This document shows, one piece after another, positions 26,330 to 39,323 of a stretch of 64,000 nt of DNA. Both the position numbers and the translations under genes were made by a program. The DNA is from Strongylocentrotus purpuratus (Eukaryota > Echinodermata > Echinoidea > Camarodonta > Strongylocentrotidae): contig NW_022145615.1 of the NCBI RefSeq assembly GCF_000002235.5, forward strand, positions 32,743,594 through 32,807,593, written 5' to 3'. The number at the start of each line of letters is the position of its first letter. The stretch's first letter is position 1. The notes beneath the pieces are model-generated. The model was not told the origin of the DNA, ran no database searches, and worked only from the letters and a program-made list of their open reading frames with translations.

Positions 26330-28820
26330 GAATGTTGCTTTGCTGCACTGTTGAGCACTTGTTGGAGGTAGACTTTCTAACTGAAAAGATGAACTCAGAG
26401 AACTGCGACCGATTGCCCATTTGTATGCAATGTGACGGTAGTCATCAAGAGATTAAAAATTGCTGGCCCCATAAAACTTAAGAATGAAGGCTTCCCCGGC
26501 TCTTTTCCCCTTGCATGTGTGTTTCCACTGTCTGTGAATGCATCAAGCAAGTCATAGTCCCGTTTCTTGTGGACAATATCGAAAGCTTTACGCTTGTCCT
26601 GACAGTAGATTGCAGAGGCCGTATCACATCACTGCTTGAAGAAACATCAGGTAATTTCTAGTATCCTCTATAGCATGCTGAATTTTATGAATGTTGAAGG
26701 TCGCGACAGGATTACTGCGGCGTAGCATGTGCATATCTGTGGAAGTGGTTGCCCGAGCACCTACAGCATGACTAGTAAGTCTGTGTTCGTACCAACGACA
26801 ACATCTGCACCTGTTCTGACTCTGCTACTGCTAGTGCTGTGGAGACAATCAGGATGGTGGCATCCGCTTCTGCCTGCTTGATACATAATGTACCAGCCAT
26901 GAGCATTTTGTCACGAAGAGTTTGTATAAGTCTCATCTTATTGTTGCTGTTGGCTAGGAAAGCTGCTTGGGTTAAGGTTGTTGGCATATTATAATCAGAT
27001 ATAGAGGTATATTTCTGGGCTATTCGTCTCTGCTTAGCTACCTTTGTCAACTTGCAATTCCATTTCCATCGAACGCCACCGTCAAATGAGCTCCATAATG
27101 CTTAATGATGTATGAAATATATGACCAAACAACTGATTGTAGTAGGTGACCACCATCTAAAACAAAGAGACCATTTTCTGGCAGGTTGGATTGCTTGGTG
27201 AACGACTTCAGCAGGAGACCCAGATAACTCTTTGTTGGCTTCCGCACCACCCAACCTTTGAAAGAGAAAGTGCATGGGAGTAGGTTCATATTAAAGCAAA
27301 GAACGATTCCATCTGAGTGCTAGCTGTTATTCAGGACACATGTGATTCTGTTAAACAGTAGCATTGGGTTGACCTCTGTGCTTTGTCCCCTGATTTTCAA
27401 ATCTTACTCTAATTAGCACCAATGGTCTTCACCTTGTCATTACGATGTAGCTTGATATCTGTGAACTTCCTACCATGCATTCGTTTCGGATGCCGCTACT
27501 AGGCCGATTTCTACAGGTTAATCACAATTGACAGATCAGATGAGCCAGCGACGATGTCAGTTGACAAGGAGACCAGGCAATTAGTTTCATATCCAACAAA
27601 TGGTGATGTGCCTGCAGCCATCTAACAAATATGCATCTATCATTATTGTATCTTGACCTGGTACTTTGCCGTATGTCTTTATGCTGCTCTGATGTACCAG
27701 TGTGTACTCCGGTGAACTGTTCCAGTTCATCACAGATAGAAACACAGCGAGGAAGTGCATAAACCCACTTTGCCAATGTGCTGTCTGTGATTCCACGTCC
27801 ACGAGTCATTCCTCCAGATGATTTCAGCTGCCGCATCAGTAACTGTTCAATGGTCTGATCAGAGGAGTTTCCACCCCAGAATAAATCCACACGGCAGATG
27901 GAGAAGTATCCCTTTTCTGCAAATTGTGTATATTAATTTCCTGGCATGGTTTGCTCTAGGGTTTCCATCTGTTGTAAATACAACCTGTCATATTTGTCAT
28001 AAGGAAGATGTCCTGCAGCATGGAAATGTAGTATCAGTTCATTCACACAGCTTAGATGGAGCTTCTAGTCTGTCCTTTCAGCTCGAATGAAACACTGCAG
28101 AAGAGACACTTAGTTGTCGGATACACTGCACTCAAAGCTTCCCTGGCCTACTTTGTCCTGCTGCCTGATCAAGGAGTTGTGAAATGATCTGACTTAACTG
28201 TTTGACACACTCCTCCTCAGCACATCAGTCGCCTTCTTGTCTTAGTTAAGAAAGTACACCTTACAGATTCACTGAGTGGTCCTTATGTATGCTGTCTAAG
28301 ATGCCAGGTTTACCCATCTACACGCCAATGAGGGCAGGCTAGGAAAATACATAACCTGATTGCATATGTATGATAGACCCTTTGGCGTACACTGTCTCCC
28401 ATAGCTCTGCAAGCCCACTTCCATCCATGATGTGGCCTATGCTGCCTAGATATGACACGAGGAGGTAAAATCCACCAAGATGGACGATTACTTTTTCTAG
28501 GTCTTGAGAAGAAGCTACAATCTCTACTGCCGTGATGTACAAGGGCTGGTCAAATGTTTACTGCACATAAATTATTCTCAAGTTATGCTTTTCACATTGT
28601 GACTGTGCAAAGCATAGTGCCGTGGAGAAGGTACTCGATTGGAAGGGTCCAGATTGTAGAAGGGCAGAGTTCTAAATCTCGTCCTCTCTGCATGGCCACT
28701 TTCATCATACCTTGGAAGTAGGCATGAAGTTATAAAAAACGTATTTGTCCCTCGGTGTCCGCTAGTGGGCCACTCTTGAATTTGAAACCACTCCATGAAA
28801 GACAAAGCTCATGCTGCTCA
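26330..28820 (-). pseudogene. Decayed transposon gene with XPG/FEN1-like nuclease
   Basis: On the minus strand, broken by stops and frameshifts, blocks appear in order: LGSIGHIMDGSGLAELWETV (28339-28542); FWGGNSSDQTIEQLLMR then SSGGMTRGRGITDSTLAKW (27522-27890, preceded by an in-frame stop); FVLDGGHLLQSVVW then YGAHLTVAFDGN (27047-27289), the XPG N-region; and KQAEADATILIV followed by VVVGTNTDLLV (26770-27050), the XPG internal region. Remnants such as AGEAFILKFYGASNF and IGRSSLSSSFQLESLPP continue to about 26330. I know this block order from uncharacterised, often multicopy proteins of marine invertebrates. In those the acidic motif reads GTDTDLL or GDDTDLL; here an Asn replaces an Asp. At least four disruptions make it non-functional. 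Confidence 0.75.
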
Positions 28821-29289
28821 AGATGTATATCTGTTCACGTGAACCATACTTCCGGTGTACATACACAGCTATTCCACCAATATTGGCGACACAAATTACC
28901 CGGGTCTTATGACAGAGCTGATGGCATGTGCTATTGAGTTGCATTTTTTGTTTGCAACCGTGTGACTTTTGGCTTTGCTGTCCACTACATTATGTATGAA
29001 ACGCTTTATGGCGACCTTGGTATACTCATGTGTCTCCATTTTCTAATGTTGAGTACTCTTCACGGTAACGGTTGTACACTTCCGGTCTGATACCGTTGAG
29101 TATGATGGAAGCAGCCGTATGTGTGCATGTGTGTGTGTGTGTGTGGGTGGGTGTGTGTAAACTTTATGCATAAGAAATATTTATTTCATGACAAGTTTTT
29201 TGTACTGATATATATTTAGATGGTGCTATTCAAGTCTAGTCATTTGTTTATATTCATATTAACGTATCTACTTTAATACAATGAAATAA

Positions 29290-29900
29290 AATTTGAAATA
29301 ATGGCCATTTAGGGCGCCATTTTGGATTTCGGGAAGGGCTCAAGTGGTTTTACTGCCACTTGTGTTTTTCAAAATGTGTTAATAAGTATTTGGTTGAGTT
29401 CCTTATGCCGAAAAACATATATTTGACCATTTAAATTTTGTATTTGGGTTACCTAGTTGCACAATTACAAGAAATTCAGGAATGATGGCTGCGATTTTAG
29501 GCGCCATTTTGGATTTCGGGAAGAGCTAAAGTGCTTTATAGCTACTTGTGTGTTTCAAAATTTATCAACAAGTATTTTATTGAGTTCCTCATGCTAAAAA
29601 ACATATATTTAGACATTTAAATTTTGTATTTGGGTTATCTAGTTGCAAAGTTATAAGAAATTCAGGAAATGGCGGCCATTTTGGACGCCATCTTGGATTT
29701 CGAGAAGGGCTAAAGTGGTTTATAGCTACTTGTGTGTTTCAAAATTTATCAACAAGTATTTTATTGAGTTCCTTATGCTAACAAACATATATTTAGACAT
29801 TTAAATTTTGTATTTGGGTTATCTAGTTGCAAAGTTATAAGAAATTCAGGAAATGGCGGCCATTTTGGACGCCATCTTGGATTGCGGAAAACGCTCAAGG
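29290..29900. repeat. Right subterminal tandem repeats (~178 bp) of the 4.5-kb element
   Basis: Four successive copies of GCCATTTTGG(A)CGCCAT(C/T)TTGGAT followed by GAAGGGCT(A/C)AAGTGGTTT recur about every 178 bp. The two outermost copies are most alike and match the left arm almost exactly; the inner ones are diverged. Confidence 0.85.
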
Positions 29901-30143
29901 AGGATTTATGAGGACTTTTAGTATGTTATTCTAGACATATTCCTGGACCTATCCTGAAAAAATCAGCTTGTTATGGAAAATGTCCAGGTTTAAGCCTATT
30001 TTGACCTAATGCTCTTGGCCTAATTTTATTAGGCGCTAGTCAGCTTGCCCAACATGCCAACATCTTCAACCATATTGGTTCTCTTTATTTCCTAAATAGT
30101 CTCATGTCAAAATACCAGGAGGCTATGTCATCAAACAAGTTTT

Positions 30144-30280
30144 CCAGGGCCCATGTTGCAAAGAGCTGATATCAATCGTAACTATGTACATAAGAGATAG
30201 GAGACTGCAAACTTGCGACTGATTGGAGGACTTGCGATTAGTTTGAATCGGTCGTAACTCTTTGTAAGACGGGGTCCTGG
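30144..30280. mobile_element. 137-bp inverted-repeat element
   Basis: Left end CCAGGGCCCATGTTGCAAAG and inverted right end CCAGGACCCCGTCTTACAAA pair with mismatches, followed by GTAACT/GTTACGA blocks also inverted. It lies 119 bp from the end of the 4.5-kb transposon. No target duplication is evident. Confidence 0.65.
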
Positions 30281-32580
30281 CCTACATATAATTCCCTCTC
30301 CATGGAGCTTCTTGCCGTTAACATTGTAACTCATTGATAGTTCATGAAGGCCTACACGTAGCGAGAGAAGTGGTATCTGTGTAATGATGTCACAGTCTTG
30401 TAACTGTTTTCATATCTGAGCAGTCACCTGTGACAGGCAAGAAGCGCTCCCTTCTCCCTCTCGCTCTGCAAGACATATCTTGATTGATACATCAATTACA
30501 CTGCGGGAGGGTCTACTGCATGCGCCCACCAATTGAAACGTTTTGAAGCGTAGGCTCATGCCCTAGCACATGTTGTAATAATTAGGGAAAGATTACACCA
30601 ATATTGCCACTTTCCTGTGATTTAAGCCATTGTATATCCAGACAGGGATGGCATTTTTCAGATTGGAAGAGTTTATTCTTGAATAATTCCCACAAAAACT
30701 AATATCATAATATCAATATTTTGTTTGATTGAACATCTTTAAATTATAAAGAATTATAAAAGTGAGATACCCATGTTCTTCTTTATCTAGTATGAATAAA
30801 AGAAGGGCACAAAATATTTGCTTTAAATAACATTTGACAGGGCTACAAGACTAGTCAATAAGAAATGACAGAGTCACAGAGAGAAGACTACATGTAGGAA
30901 ACTGGCCTGTTAGAGCTGTTCAAACTACACCTGCTCATGCAACGCTGAACCTTCACACTGAACTTTCACAAATGGGGGGAAAACCATACCATCGATAATA
31001 CACAGCACGCTATACCTTCACGTATCAAAAAGTTTGGCAACATTGATGTGTGTAAACTCATTTCATGCTCGCCCTAATTGCATAACATTGTCTGTGTCTG
31101 GAAGGATATAATTTATGCTAAACTCCCCCACTACATGTACCAGTAGGCCCCTTTAAACACCATTTTCCCTTATATCATATACCCCCGGTACACTGTATTG
31201 CCAAAAAAGAGTGAGGCACCGTTCCTAAGCTAATTAGGAAAGACCAACACTCAATGTATAAACATGTAGGCCTATGTACACATGCAAATGAGATGATCAA
31301 CTCTCGTCCACAGACTCAAATACAAAGCTTTTTAGGTTGTCATAGCAAATAACTCCTATATATTCAATACGTGTAAAGAAATTACTACTGAAATATGTAC
31401 GAATTAACTATATAGGTGTATATACATGTACGTGTATGGTGCTGGAATAAATCGCAATAGTCTTACACAGTCTTACATTTCTTATACAAAGTAAATTTAT
31501 CTGTGATACCACCAACACACAAGAGTCATGTCTTGTGATAACTAGGTCAAACACTGCAAGAATGTTTCCTCCAGGGCCAGGTTGTCTCACTGCTTTAAAA
31601 TCCTTCAGAATGCACATGTAGAGTTATAACAGAGTATTGTAAACACTAGAAATCCTGTGATACAAGAGTTTCAAGTACAGTGATTATTGAAACAAATGAG
31701 AAGCCATCCTTCACCTCTCTGTTTCACCCCCTTGGAGTGTTCATGCATGGATAGCTACCTGTTTGGTATAACTGTTTGGAATTAATCCTCTTAAGTGATC
31801 ACCATTGTTGTCAAGTCTTTAGAGAAAGACTTGCCCTGTAAACAATGCCTGTTTGTTCAACTGTCACAGGACTCCATTCAAAGGCTGTTGTGTTGTGGCC
31901 AGCGTAGTAGTACACAGTGTTGTTGTCACTGAGCAGCAGCTAGGGCATTGATTCCAGCAATGATCGCGATCGATTGTTCCCCGAATGAGAGGGAACCATT
32001 GAGGGTTCAGAGACAGAGGGAGAGAGTGCAAGGCCTATGCATGAATCCTTCAGTTTTCTACTGATCTGTCGTTTGCAGTACCATTATCCTGTCAGCATCA
32101 ATGAGATTCTCACAAATCCGATGCAATGTAATCAATCATGCGTCCCTAGCTCACAGGCTCCTGCTCCGTGAACGCATCATAGCCATGCAGTGCACTTGTG
32201 TCAATTGGTGCTGCTGCTACTGCGTGTATTACTACGCAAGAGTATTGACAACACTGTATTCATACATGTGAAAACCAATCACAGAGCAATGCATGTATTG
32301 TACATGCACTGTGAATATGTCATTTTCACTCAATGCTCAGTATCTCTAGATCACGACAATTGATATGTAGGCCTACACACATGTACATGTCATGTGCACT
32401 GCCAAGCTGATTATAAAAATATGTAAACAACTCCATACTGCAAGAAGGCTAATTCAATCTCCTTTCCTTCCTTCCATGCACTTTACCTAAATTGTAGAAT
32501 TTAAAAGAGAATGTACACAAACTGGAGTATTGAAGAAAAGAGCTGCATGCCTGTACATATACTACGTACAAGGGACCGAA
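30281..32580. other. MEF2 5' intron segment
   Basis: No gene or clear repeat seen. The small frame at 31408-31617 is unrecognised. Confidence 0.45.
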
Positions 32581-34540
32581 CTAGGCTTGGGCGGTTCCCT
32601 TGTTGATGAGAACCGACTCCGGTTCTCACTCTCGGCCTCGGTTCCAAGTGGAATCGACTCCCGCTGGCTGCCATATACAGTACATGTAATTGAAGCCACA
32701 ATGCTGTAAAGGCCACACACACACACACACCAGGGAGGTGTTTACACACTGTATGTTATGTACTGTGCATGTCGGCTCCACTCAGCAGTGGCACCGATAG
32801 CAACAGATGATTTTCTGAGATATTTTTTTGGAAAACTTTACTTTTAAAAATGAGTATCAAAGGTATGAATGTATGTGTGACTTGTGTGTGTAAATTGATG
32901 TTTTGTTTATATCTGTTTCGTCTCATGATATCTCTACAATTACATGCAAACAATATATAAAGAAGATCAAAGTGCAGACCTTCATAAACAGTTATGAAAT
33001 GATTTATTTTACTACTTTCGATCAAATCGAGAAAAAAACATGACCACTACTAATAAAGTAATTAATTATTTAATAACTCATGGCAACTTGGCAACAATGT
33101 AAACAAACAAAAACATGTTAGGTCTAATTTAAATTCTAAACTTCAACATAGAATGATGGAATAATCAACTCGTACTTACACTGCTAAAATGTAAGAAATG
33201 CAGAACAATTATTTCCAATATTACGGTAAACAATCCATTATGTAAAACTAAAGATTCTGATTCCCTGCCCAAAATAAATGGAATGTATCCGAAACATGCC
33301 TGGTCCGCTGGCTCTCCTCCCAGGGACCAACCTTTATCTGAGAGCTAAGTGTAAATAACTCATGCTCACATGGCCGCCCGCCCGCCCAAGCCACCCAAAA
33401 ACTTTAATGACCCCAGGATTTCGATGCCCCAGCCCCAGCTCGTGGCACTCCATTCCCATGGTTACTACTAACCACGTGCTTTCTAAACAACAGATAACAG
33501 CGCTAGATCTTGGTTTCAGAATAACTAGTCTGCATTTTCAGCCACTATTAGAGATTGCGCTAATGCCACAGCGAGAGGGGACACTTGACTTGCCTGAATT
33601 ATTCTTATTTGTTTAAATACCCCCAAAAAGAACACAAGACAGAGAGATGTAGATCTGCAAAACTTATTCTTGAGACAAAAATAATAACAGAAGGGGATGC
33701 TAGAGGGAGAGAGAAAGGGAGAAGGGGAGATGTTGACCTGCCACATTTATTCTTGTAAGGAAAACAAAATAACTGAAGGAAACAAGATATAGGGGGTGGG
33801 GGAATGTACATGTAAATTGTAAACCTGTCAAACTTATTTTTATGAAGAATAAAACTTGATGAGGAGAATTCAAGGGAGAGAAAGGAGGAGGAAATTGTGA
33901 GTTGTGTGATTTAGTTTATTTGAGGAAGAAAACTAAACGTCTGATGTCTAGGGGAAGGGGAGACTAGGGATAGAGAGAGAGAGAGAGAGAGCAAACACAA
34001 AGTCACATAATTCAGTTTGCGCACGAGAGAAAACATGAATCAACTCTTTGATCACACGCTCCAAGAGGAGAGAAAATGGGGCCATTGTTCCAAGACTCTT
34101 GCGCAATTTACCAAAGGTCAAACGTTCAGCTGGGGGGGGGGGCAGTTACAGACAACATGCAGCACACACATCTCACTCTGATGCACAGTACTACGAAGGA
34201 GGTACACACACAAATGTGTGTATCAAAACAGCATGCTGCTAGTGCGACCATCGCTCGCATGCATTCTGCTTTGACAGAGCTGATTTTGTTCATTCTCTGT
34301 GCTGTGGAATCGCCACCAGTTCGTTCGGGCAATGTTCCTTCGTTCACTTTTGCAAAGTATCTCTTTGAATTTTGGTCGACTCCAGCGCCAAAGACTCGGT
34401 TCTTATCTTGGAACCGAGTCTCCTTTTCTCGGAACCGACGTGCTCGAGTAATCGACTCTCTAGAGATTGGAGTCGACTCCTCGGTTCTGGATTTCAGAAT
34501 CGGTTAGAGTCGGGTACTCGGCTCTCGCTCCCAAGCCTAG
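32581..34540. mobile_element. 1.96-kb non-autonomous DNA element with ACCGAA target duplication
   Basis: The ends are CTAGGCTTGGG and its inverse CCCAAGCCTAG, flanked exactly by ACCGAA (32575-32580, 34541-34546). Within 190 bp of each end are many copies of a short motif around GGAACCGA(G/C)TC in both orientations, next to GTCGACTC words, as in subterminal transposase-binding arrays. A degenerate ~82-bp tandem repeat fills 33585-33990. I see no transposase; the 143-codon open frame at 34076-34507 is unlike any protein I know. A 6-bp duplication is unusual among common superfamilies; Polinton and Dada elements make such lengths. Confidence 0.85.
33585..33990. repeat. Degenerate tandem repeat, ~82-bp unit, about five copies
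   Basis: Units begin CCTG(C/T)CAAACTTATT-like and end in a G/A-rich block (GGGAGAGAGAAAGG type). Starts fall near 33585, 33653, 33736, 33820 and 33900. The last grades into a (GA)n run at 33975-33991. It is internal to the 1.96-kb element. Confidence 0.7.
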
Positions 34541-34546
34541 ACCGAA

Positions 34547-37500
34547 CATGATCCACATTTTTGTGTCACTATTGGGCATCTTTCCAATCTTAATGGACAT
34601 ACCCATTGTACAGGCCAAGCTTAGTTGATAAAAGGGACTTTCCAGAATCACCAAAATATTCCCTGCTGCTGTAATGTGAGGCACTTTCATATTTACAACC
34701 CATGCAGGTTTAAGTACATATGGACTCATTCCGTTTGCACCCAAAAGTTGATATTAAAGGTACACCCTGTATAGATCTCCATATAAAATCCACACTTCTA
34801 AAACCAACTCAAGAAGGAGGAGAGAGACCTTGTGTATCTCCATTACCAAAGTCATCAGCATCTCAATTGGCACTGATATGTATCCACGAGATGCACCAGG
34901 GGATTTACAAGAGGAAGGCAGGAACCAAAAGTCTGAATGTTGCAAAGAAACAGCCTAGTAACCAGAGATACCAGTTTTAACAGGAAAAAATTGATAAAAA
35001 CACTAAGGGTTCAAACCACGAGTACATTCCTTGGTTACTCTCAGCCCATATCAGCTGCAAATGTGAAAGTGGTATAAGCAGCTTAGGGTGTATGAAGTAG
35101 GCAAATATTAGTGTTATAGAGTAATCCCTTTACAAAGGACCTCTTAAGCTCCACATGTAAAGGACATTCATGGTGACACATTGTACTCTCTTTCTCTCTC
35201 TCTCTCTGTATTTATTTATCTCTTTCTCTCTTTCTCTCTCTGTCTCTCTGTCTCTCTCTGTTAAGTGGTGAAATGCTTGGTTTGCTCGACCTGGTAGAAG
35301 CCTAAGTATCACTGATTATTGGCAATGCCGCTTACCCATTATCTATGTTACATACAAGTAGTATTTATTTAAGTGTAGCACTCACCAATAATAAAAAAAA
35401 GTACACGTAATGTGATTATAAAAAGAAAGTTTTAGCTTTTTACTTTATGCCTAGGCTTCCCAAATAGCTGTACAATAAGGTTTTTTTTCACAAGAGCTCT
35501 TTCTTTGCAGCACTTTTTGTGAATCTTTTTTGGGTAATACCAGATCCCTTTCCAAGCTTTCTAGAGGAAGCGCATTAGATGCTCCCATTTAATTTTCACT
35601 GCGTCCAATACTGTAATCTTAAAAAATACATCTGTAATAACAAAATGATGACGATCAGCTTGCTCTGCAAAACTTGAAAGCTTTTCAAATAGATAGATGA
35701 CAACAAAGGAAACATCAACATCTGCTCAAAGAAAAAAAGAAGTGGAAAAAGTATGAACACTATGAAAATTTAGTTGTTTGTTTCATTTCTACAACTTCTC
35801 ATAGCCATTCTTGTTGCTGATGTAGGCCCTCTCACCCTTTGGGTAGATGAAGTGATTATTTTTCTAGCAAGAAATAAGTCTACGGTGAGAAAAACACAAT
35901 TTGAACAGAAGGCTCTGCTGCTCTGCAAGCCATTATTGATTTAATGCAACATTATCACATCAAGAATACAATACACTTGTATTGTAAACAGAGTTTGCAT
36001 TGATCTTTTCCTAGAACCTGTGGTTATGTTTTCAAACCATGCATAGATTATCTAGCTCACATGACTTCTTCTGACTAGATAACAAAAGTTGGGGACGATG
36101 AATAAGCAGATTGAAAGCTTTGTTTTTTTAAACTCTTTAACAAATTAATAAATAAAAGAAGGTTAGAAATACCTACTTTGTTTCCCATTTAAGCAATGAG
36201 ATCTGCTTCCCCTCATTAGGATTTAGTGGGGGATATATTTTTGGGCATTTGCAGGAGGTTCAAAGTGAGAGAAACCGAAGAGAAGGCTTACGTTCGTCAA
36301 CCTTCAAAGAACTACATTGAGAGAGGGCTTGGAATTTTGATAGCATCTGAGTGGGTTTAGGCATGGTTTAGGGAGGCCTGCGTCACTTCAAGGTGTCTGT
36401 ATTTTGACTTCTCTGCAAACAAACAAGGCTTGAGCAGCATACTTCCAAGGGGGGCCAACAAGGATCACTCAAGTTCACATTAACCATAACCTTTCACCTA
36501 TCTGACTAACCTAATCAAAAAGGATAGCCCCAAAGTGTTTCCCACCAAAGAAAAGTATTTCTTTAGGTATTACAGCACCAGTCATGGGCTATATCAAAGA
36601 CAAGAGATAGAGCTGATAAACAAAAAAGAGAAGAGGGAGATAGTAAAAGATGGCTATATACATGTAGGAGGTAAGAGAGGGTACAGTCTGCAAACATCAA
36701 TCTGAATACACAACCATTCGCCCCCATGAGCCAGAGTGTTCGCTGCTGACCAAAGATATGATCGGAGATTGCGTCATGATGCATGTATTTGATGTGGAGG
36801 GAACAGCGAACAATCAATTTTTCATGGTGAAACTCTCCCCCAAGGAGACTTCACGGAGACGTGACAAGCCAGGTAAGGGCAATGAACACTTCAATCAAAC
36901 ATGAAAATTGAATAGGCAGACACAGTATCTCCAGGTTGTATACGGGAAAACAACTATAGGCCTACTTATGCTATACCCCCAATCAAGAAGACTGATCGAT
37001 GCTCTCTGAAACAAACAACATATAACAATATTACAAGATGCCATGATTATGTGGAGACCTTACAGCATACCATCATCTATATAGATTTCCAAAAGATTCC
37101 AGGGGGGGGGGGGGGGGGAGAAATGTCCTGTTTTACAGGGCTTATTTTTCTGGTTCCTTTCAGAGCAACTTGTCAACAAGATTGCATTTCTCTTTGAGAC
37201 ACTAGAGTATATATAAACAAATCTTTCTGGAGAAAAAAAAATCAATTCAGCAAGGGTTATAACATGTACAAAGAAAGATGCATACCGGTATGTAGTAGGC
37301 CGGTACTTTAAAATATTTTGAGGAAACATTAAGACATACATTTAAGCGTCCATGTTCATTGTCTGAGCATGCAAATTGCTACGTCACATTCCTAAAACTA
37401 TGAGTGTTAGCAACGGTGGCTGGCTGGCTGGTGGACTCGCAGCTCAGCTATTCATTCTACTGGTCTGTCCTCCTAGCTCATATGACCCCTGCCTGCCTGT

Positions 37501-39319
37501 GGGGTACAGCAATGCAGAGAATGCCACTTATGCACCCAAGGTGAAGGCTAGCCTTCCAATTCCAGTCAAATATGTTTGTATTCATCAAGATATCCTATCA
37601 AACTCTCAGATTAAACGGCTGCAGCAGGGTTTAGAGTTTCATCAGCACCCCCAACTTGGGTGGAAAAGGAGGTGATTCTATGCTTTATGGAGCAGTGGTT
37701 CAAGGGGTTTCCAAGATCACCCTGAACCACAGAGTAAATTAGATCGATCAAGTAACCATTTATGAGTTTGAAGAGGTATCAAGCTCAAATTTCTCTATTA
37801 TTCCGAAGCCCTTCAACTTACATGCACAAGGGCCTATAAACGCACATGTGACTGCATGGATAAAGATTTCAAAAAAGGAAAAGGAGTTCTTGCAATATTA
37901 AGTATGTCCTTCATCTATTTCAGGATATAGAAATAATATCATCTAAGTATGATTAATTCTAATTTTACAGAAACAAGGAAATACTAATCTCTGCTCTCTT
38001 ACTTCCCGGAACATCTCTTGGCAATTTATATATGAGCCAGAACCATTGTATCATATGACTGAATGAAAACTGTTAGATTATAATTACTAATTGATGAGAT
38101 ACAATTCAAGAGCTGGTATTCCCCCACTGAGATGGTTCGTTAAATGTAGCAATGTAATTCTAGGACTTAAAGTTAACAACTAAATTATTCATATATCCTT
38201 ACCAAATTTTGTCATTTTTCAAGAATGTGAAAAATTTATTTGTCCCTATTCGTTCTTCTTGAGAATGTGGCATATTAAAGCTTACATCTAAAAGTATTCA
38301 ACAAAGGCCATAATTAAACCAGTCCACCTTTAATTCCTGAGTCCTGAGTTACAAAAACCACAACAAGGGGTATAGCTAATTTAGCTGTTAACTGTATGTA
38401 ACAAAGGCAATAACCCTTCCTCAATGACATCAATAAAGCAAAATTCAAGCTCAACTTGATGTAACTTGAACAATAAAGTACAAAAAATGTAAATGATTGA
38501 ATATGGATGGATTGAAAATAAGTTAAAACTGTACAAATGCTTCCCAAGAGGAATTATTGTAACATTTAGCATTTCAGTAAGAGCTATATTCAGCCATCCA
38601 AATGCCATAAATAGCCCTCTTTTTTCTTTCTTTCTCTTCCTTGCCGGAGTCTCCAAGATAAAAGTTAACTCCCATTGCCCTCCCAACCACTTAAACCATT
38701 GGAGATTCAACTTGAGCATCCGACATTTAAAGAACGAAGCTGGTGAAGTCACGTTGCCATGGTAACAAAGCAGGAGAGAAGGGTTTTGTAACACAAAGAG
38801 CTTGTGATGACACTAAACTTGAGAAGAAGTCTCCATTTACTTCCTTCTTGGTATTGTAACATACAGCCCGGCCAAACAGCATTATTTTTATTTCCATCAT
38901 TCTCATTATCGTCATCATCTCCCACTCATCCGCATTGATCCTAAGGGTAGGGTTTCCTGAAGGTTTCCTGAAATCAGAGATCTATCAATGACCATTCACA
39001 TCATTTGTCATACAATCAGAAGAGATATCAAGCTTACCAATAAATAGGGTTTTGAAAGATGCGGACAGAAAATGAACATAGAACACCTTCAAGCAAGACA
39101 ATAGTGACTGGAAAGAAAACAACAATGCCACAGGATTTTCTAATTTTTGAAAACAATACATCAATCAAGGCTCCTAGTTCATTTCATCATAAATCTGATC
39201 ATTGAAGATCATCTGCGATCAAAGGTTGATTGTGATATTATACGGTAGAGTCATTATCACCTCTATCCATCACCCAATAACAGTGGCATCATGGTGACGT
39301 CAGGGAATCATTTTTTCTT
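34547..39319. other. MEF2 5' intron segment
   Basis: AT-rich, with a CT tract at 35188-35260 and a G tract at 37102-37118. No gene recognised; the open frame at 38381-38794 has no family resemblance. Confidence 0.45.
38262..38304. repeat. Short dispersed repeat, copy A
   Basis: The sequence from GAATGTGGCATATTAAAGCT to AAGTATTCAACAAA is repeated at 40141-40184 with few changes; both are preceded by TTTGTCCC within 50 bp. Confidence 0.6.
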
Positions 39320-39323
39320 TTAA

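Larger units (their letters stand above)
25524..30022 (-). mobile_element. 4.5-kb Academ-like DNA transposon with long inverted arms
   Basis: Termini TAGGCCAAGAGCATTAG and its inverse are flanked by ATT on both sides (25521-25523, 30023-30025), a 3-bp duplication. The arms extend inward about 750-1000 bp (to about 26310 and 29000) and include tandem ~178-bp units. The interior holds a decayed minus-strand gene for an XPG-type nuclease and associated transposase segments. Academ elements are described with an XPG nuclease domain and 3-4 bp target duplications, which fits. The superfamily name is from memory of family features and is less sure than the fact of a transposon. Confidence 0.8.

Noticed and set aside
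26150..29160. CRISPR-like or satellite array from repeated units
   Set aside because: The repeats are transposon arm units in inverted sense with no spacer structure; the genome is animal.
34076..34507. 143-codon plus-strand frame as a transposase for the 1.96-kb element
   Set aside because: It runs through microsatellite and binding-motif arrays and shows no transposase motif.
38381..38794. 137-codon minus-strand frame
   Set aside because: No domain, no splice-bounded context and no codon bias; such lengths are expected by chance in 64 kb.
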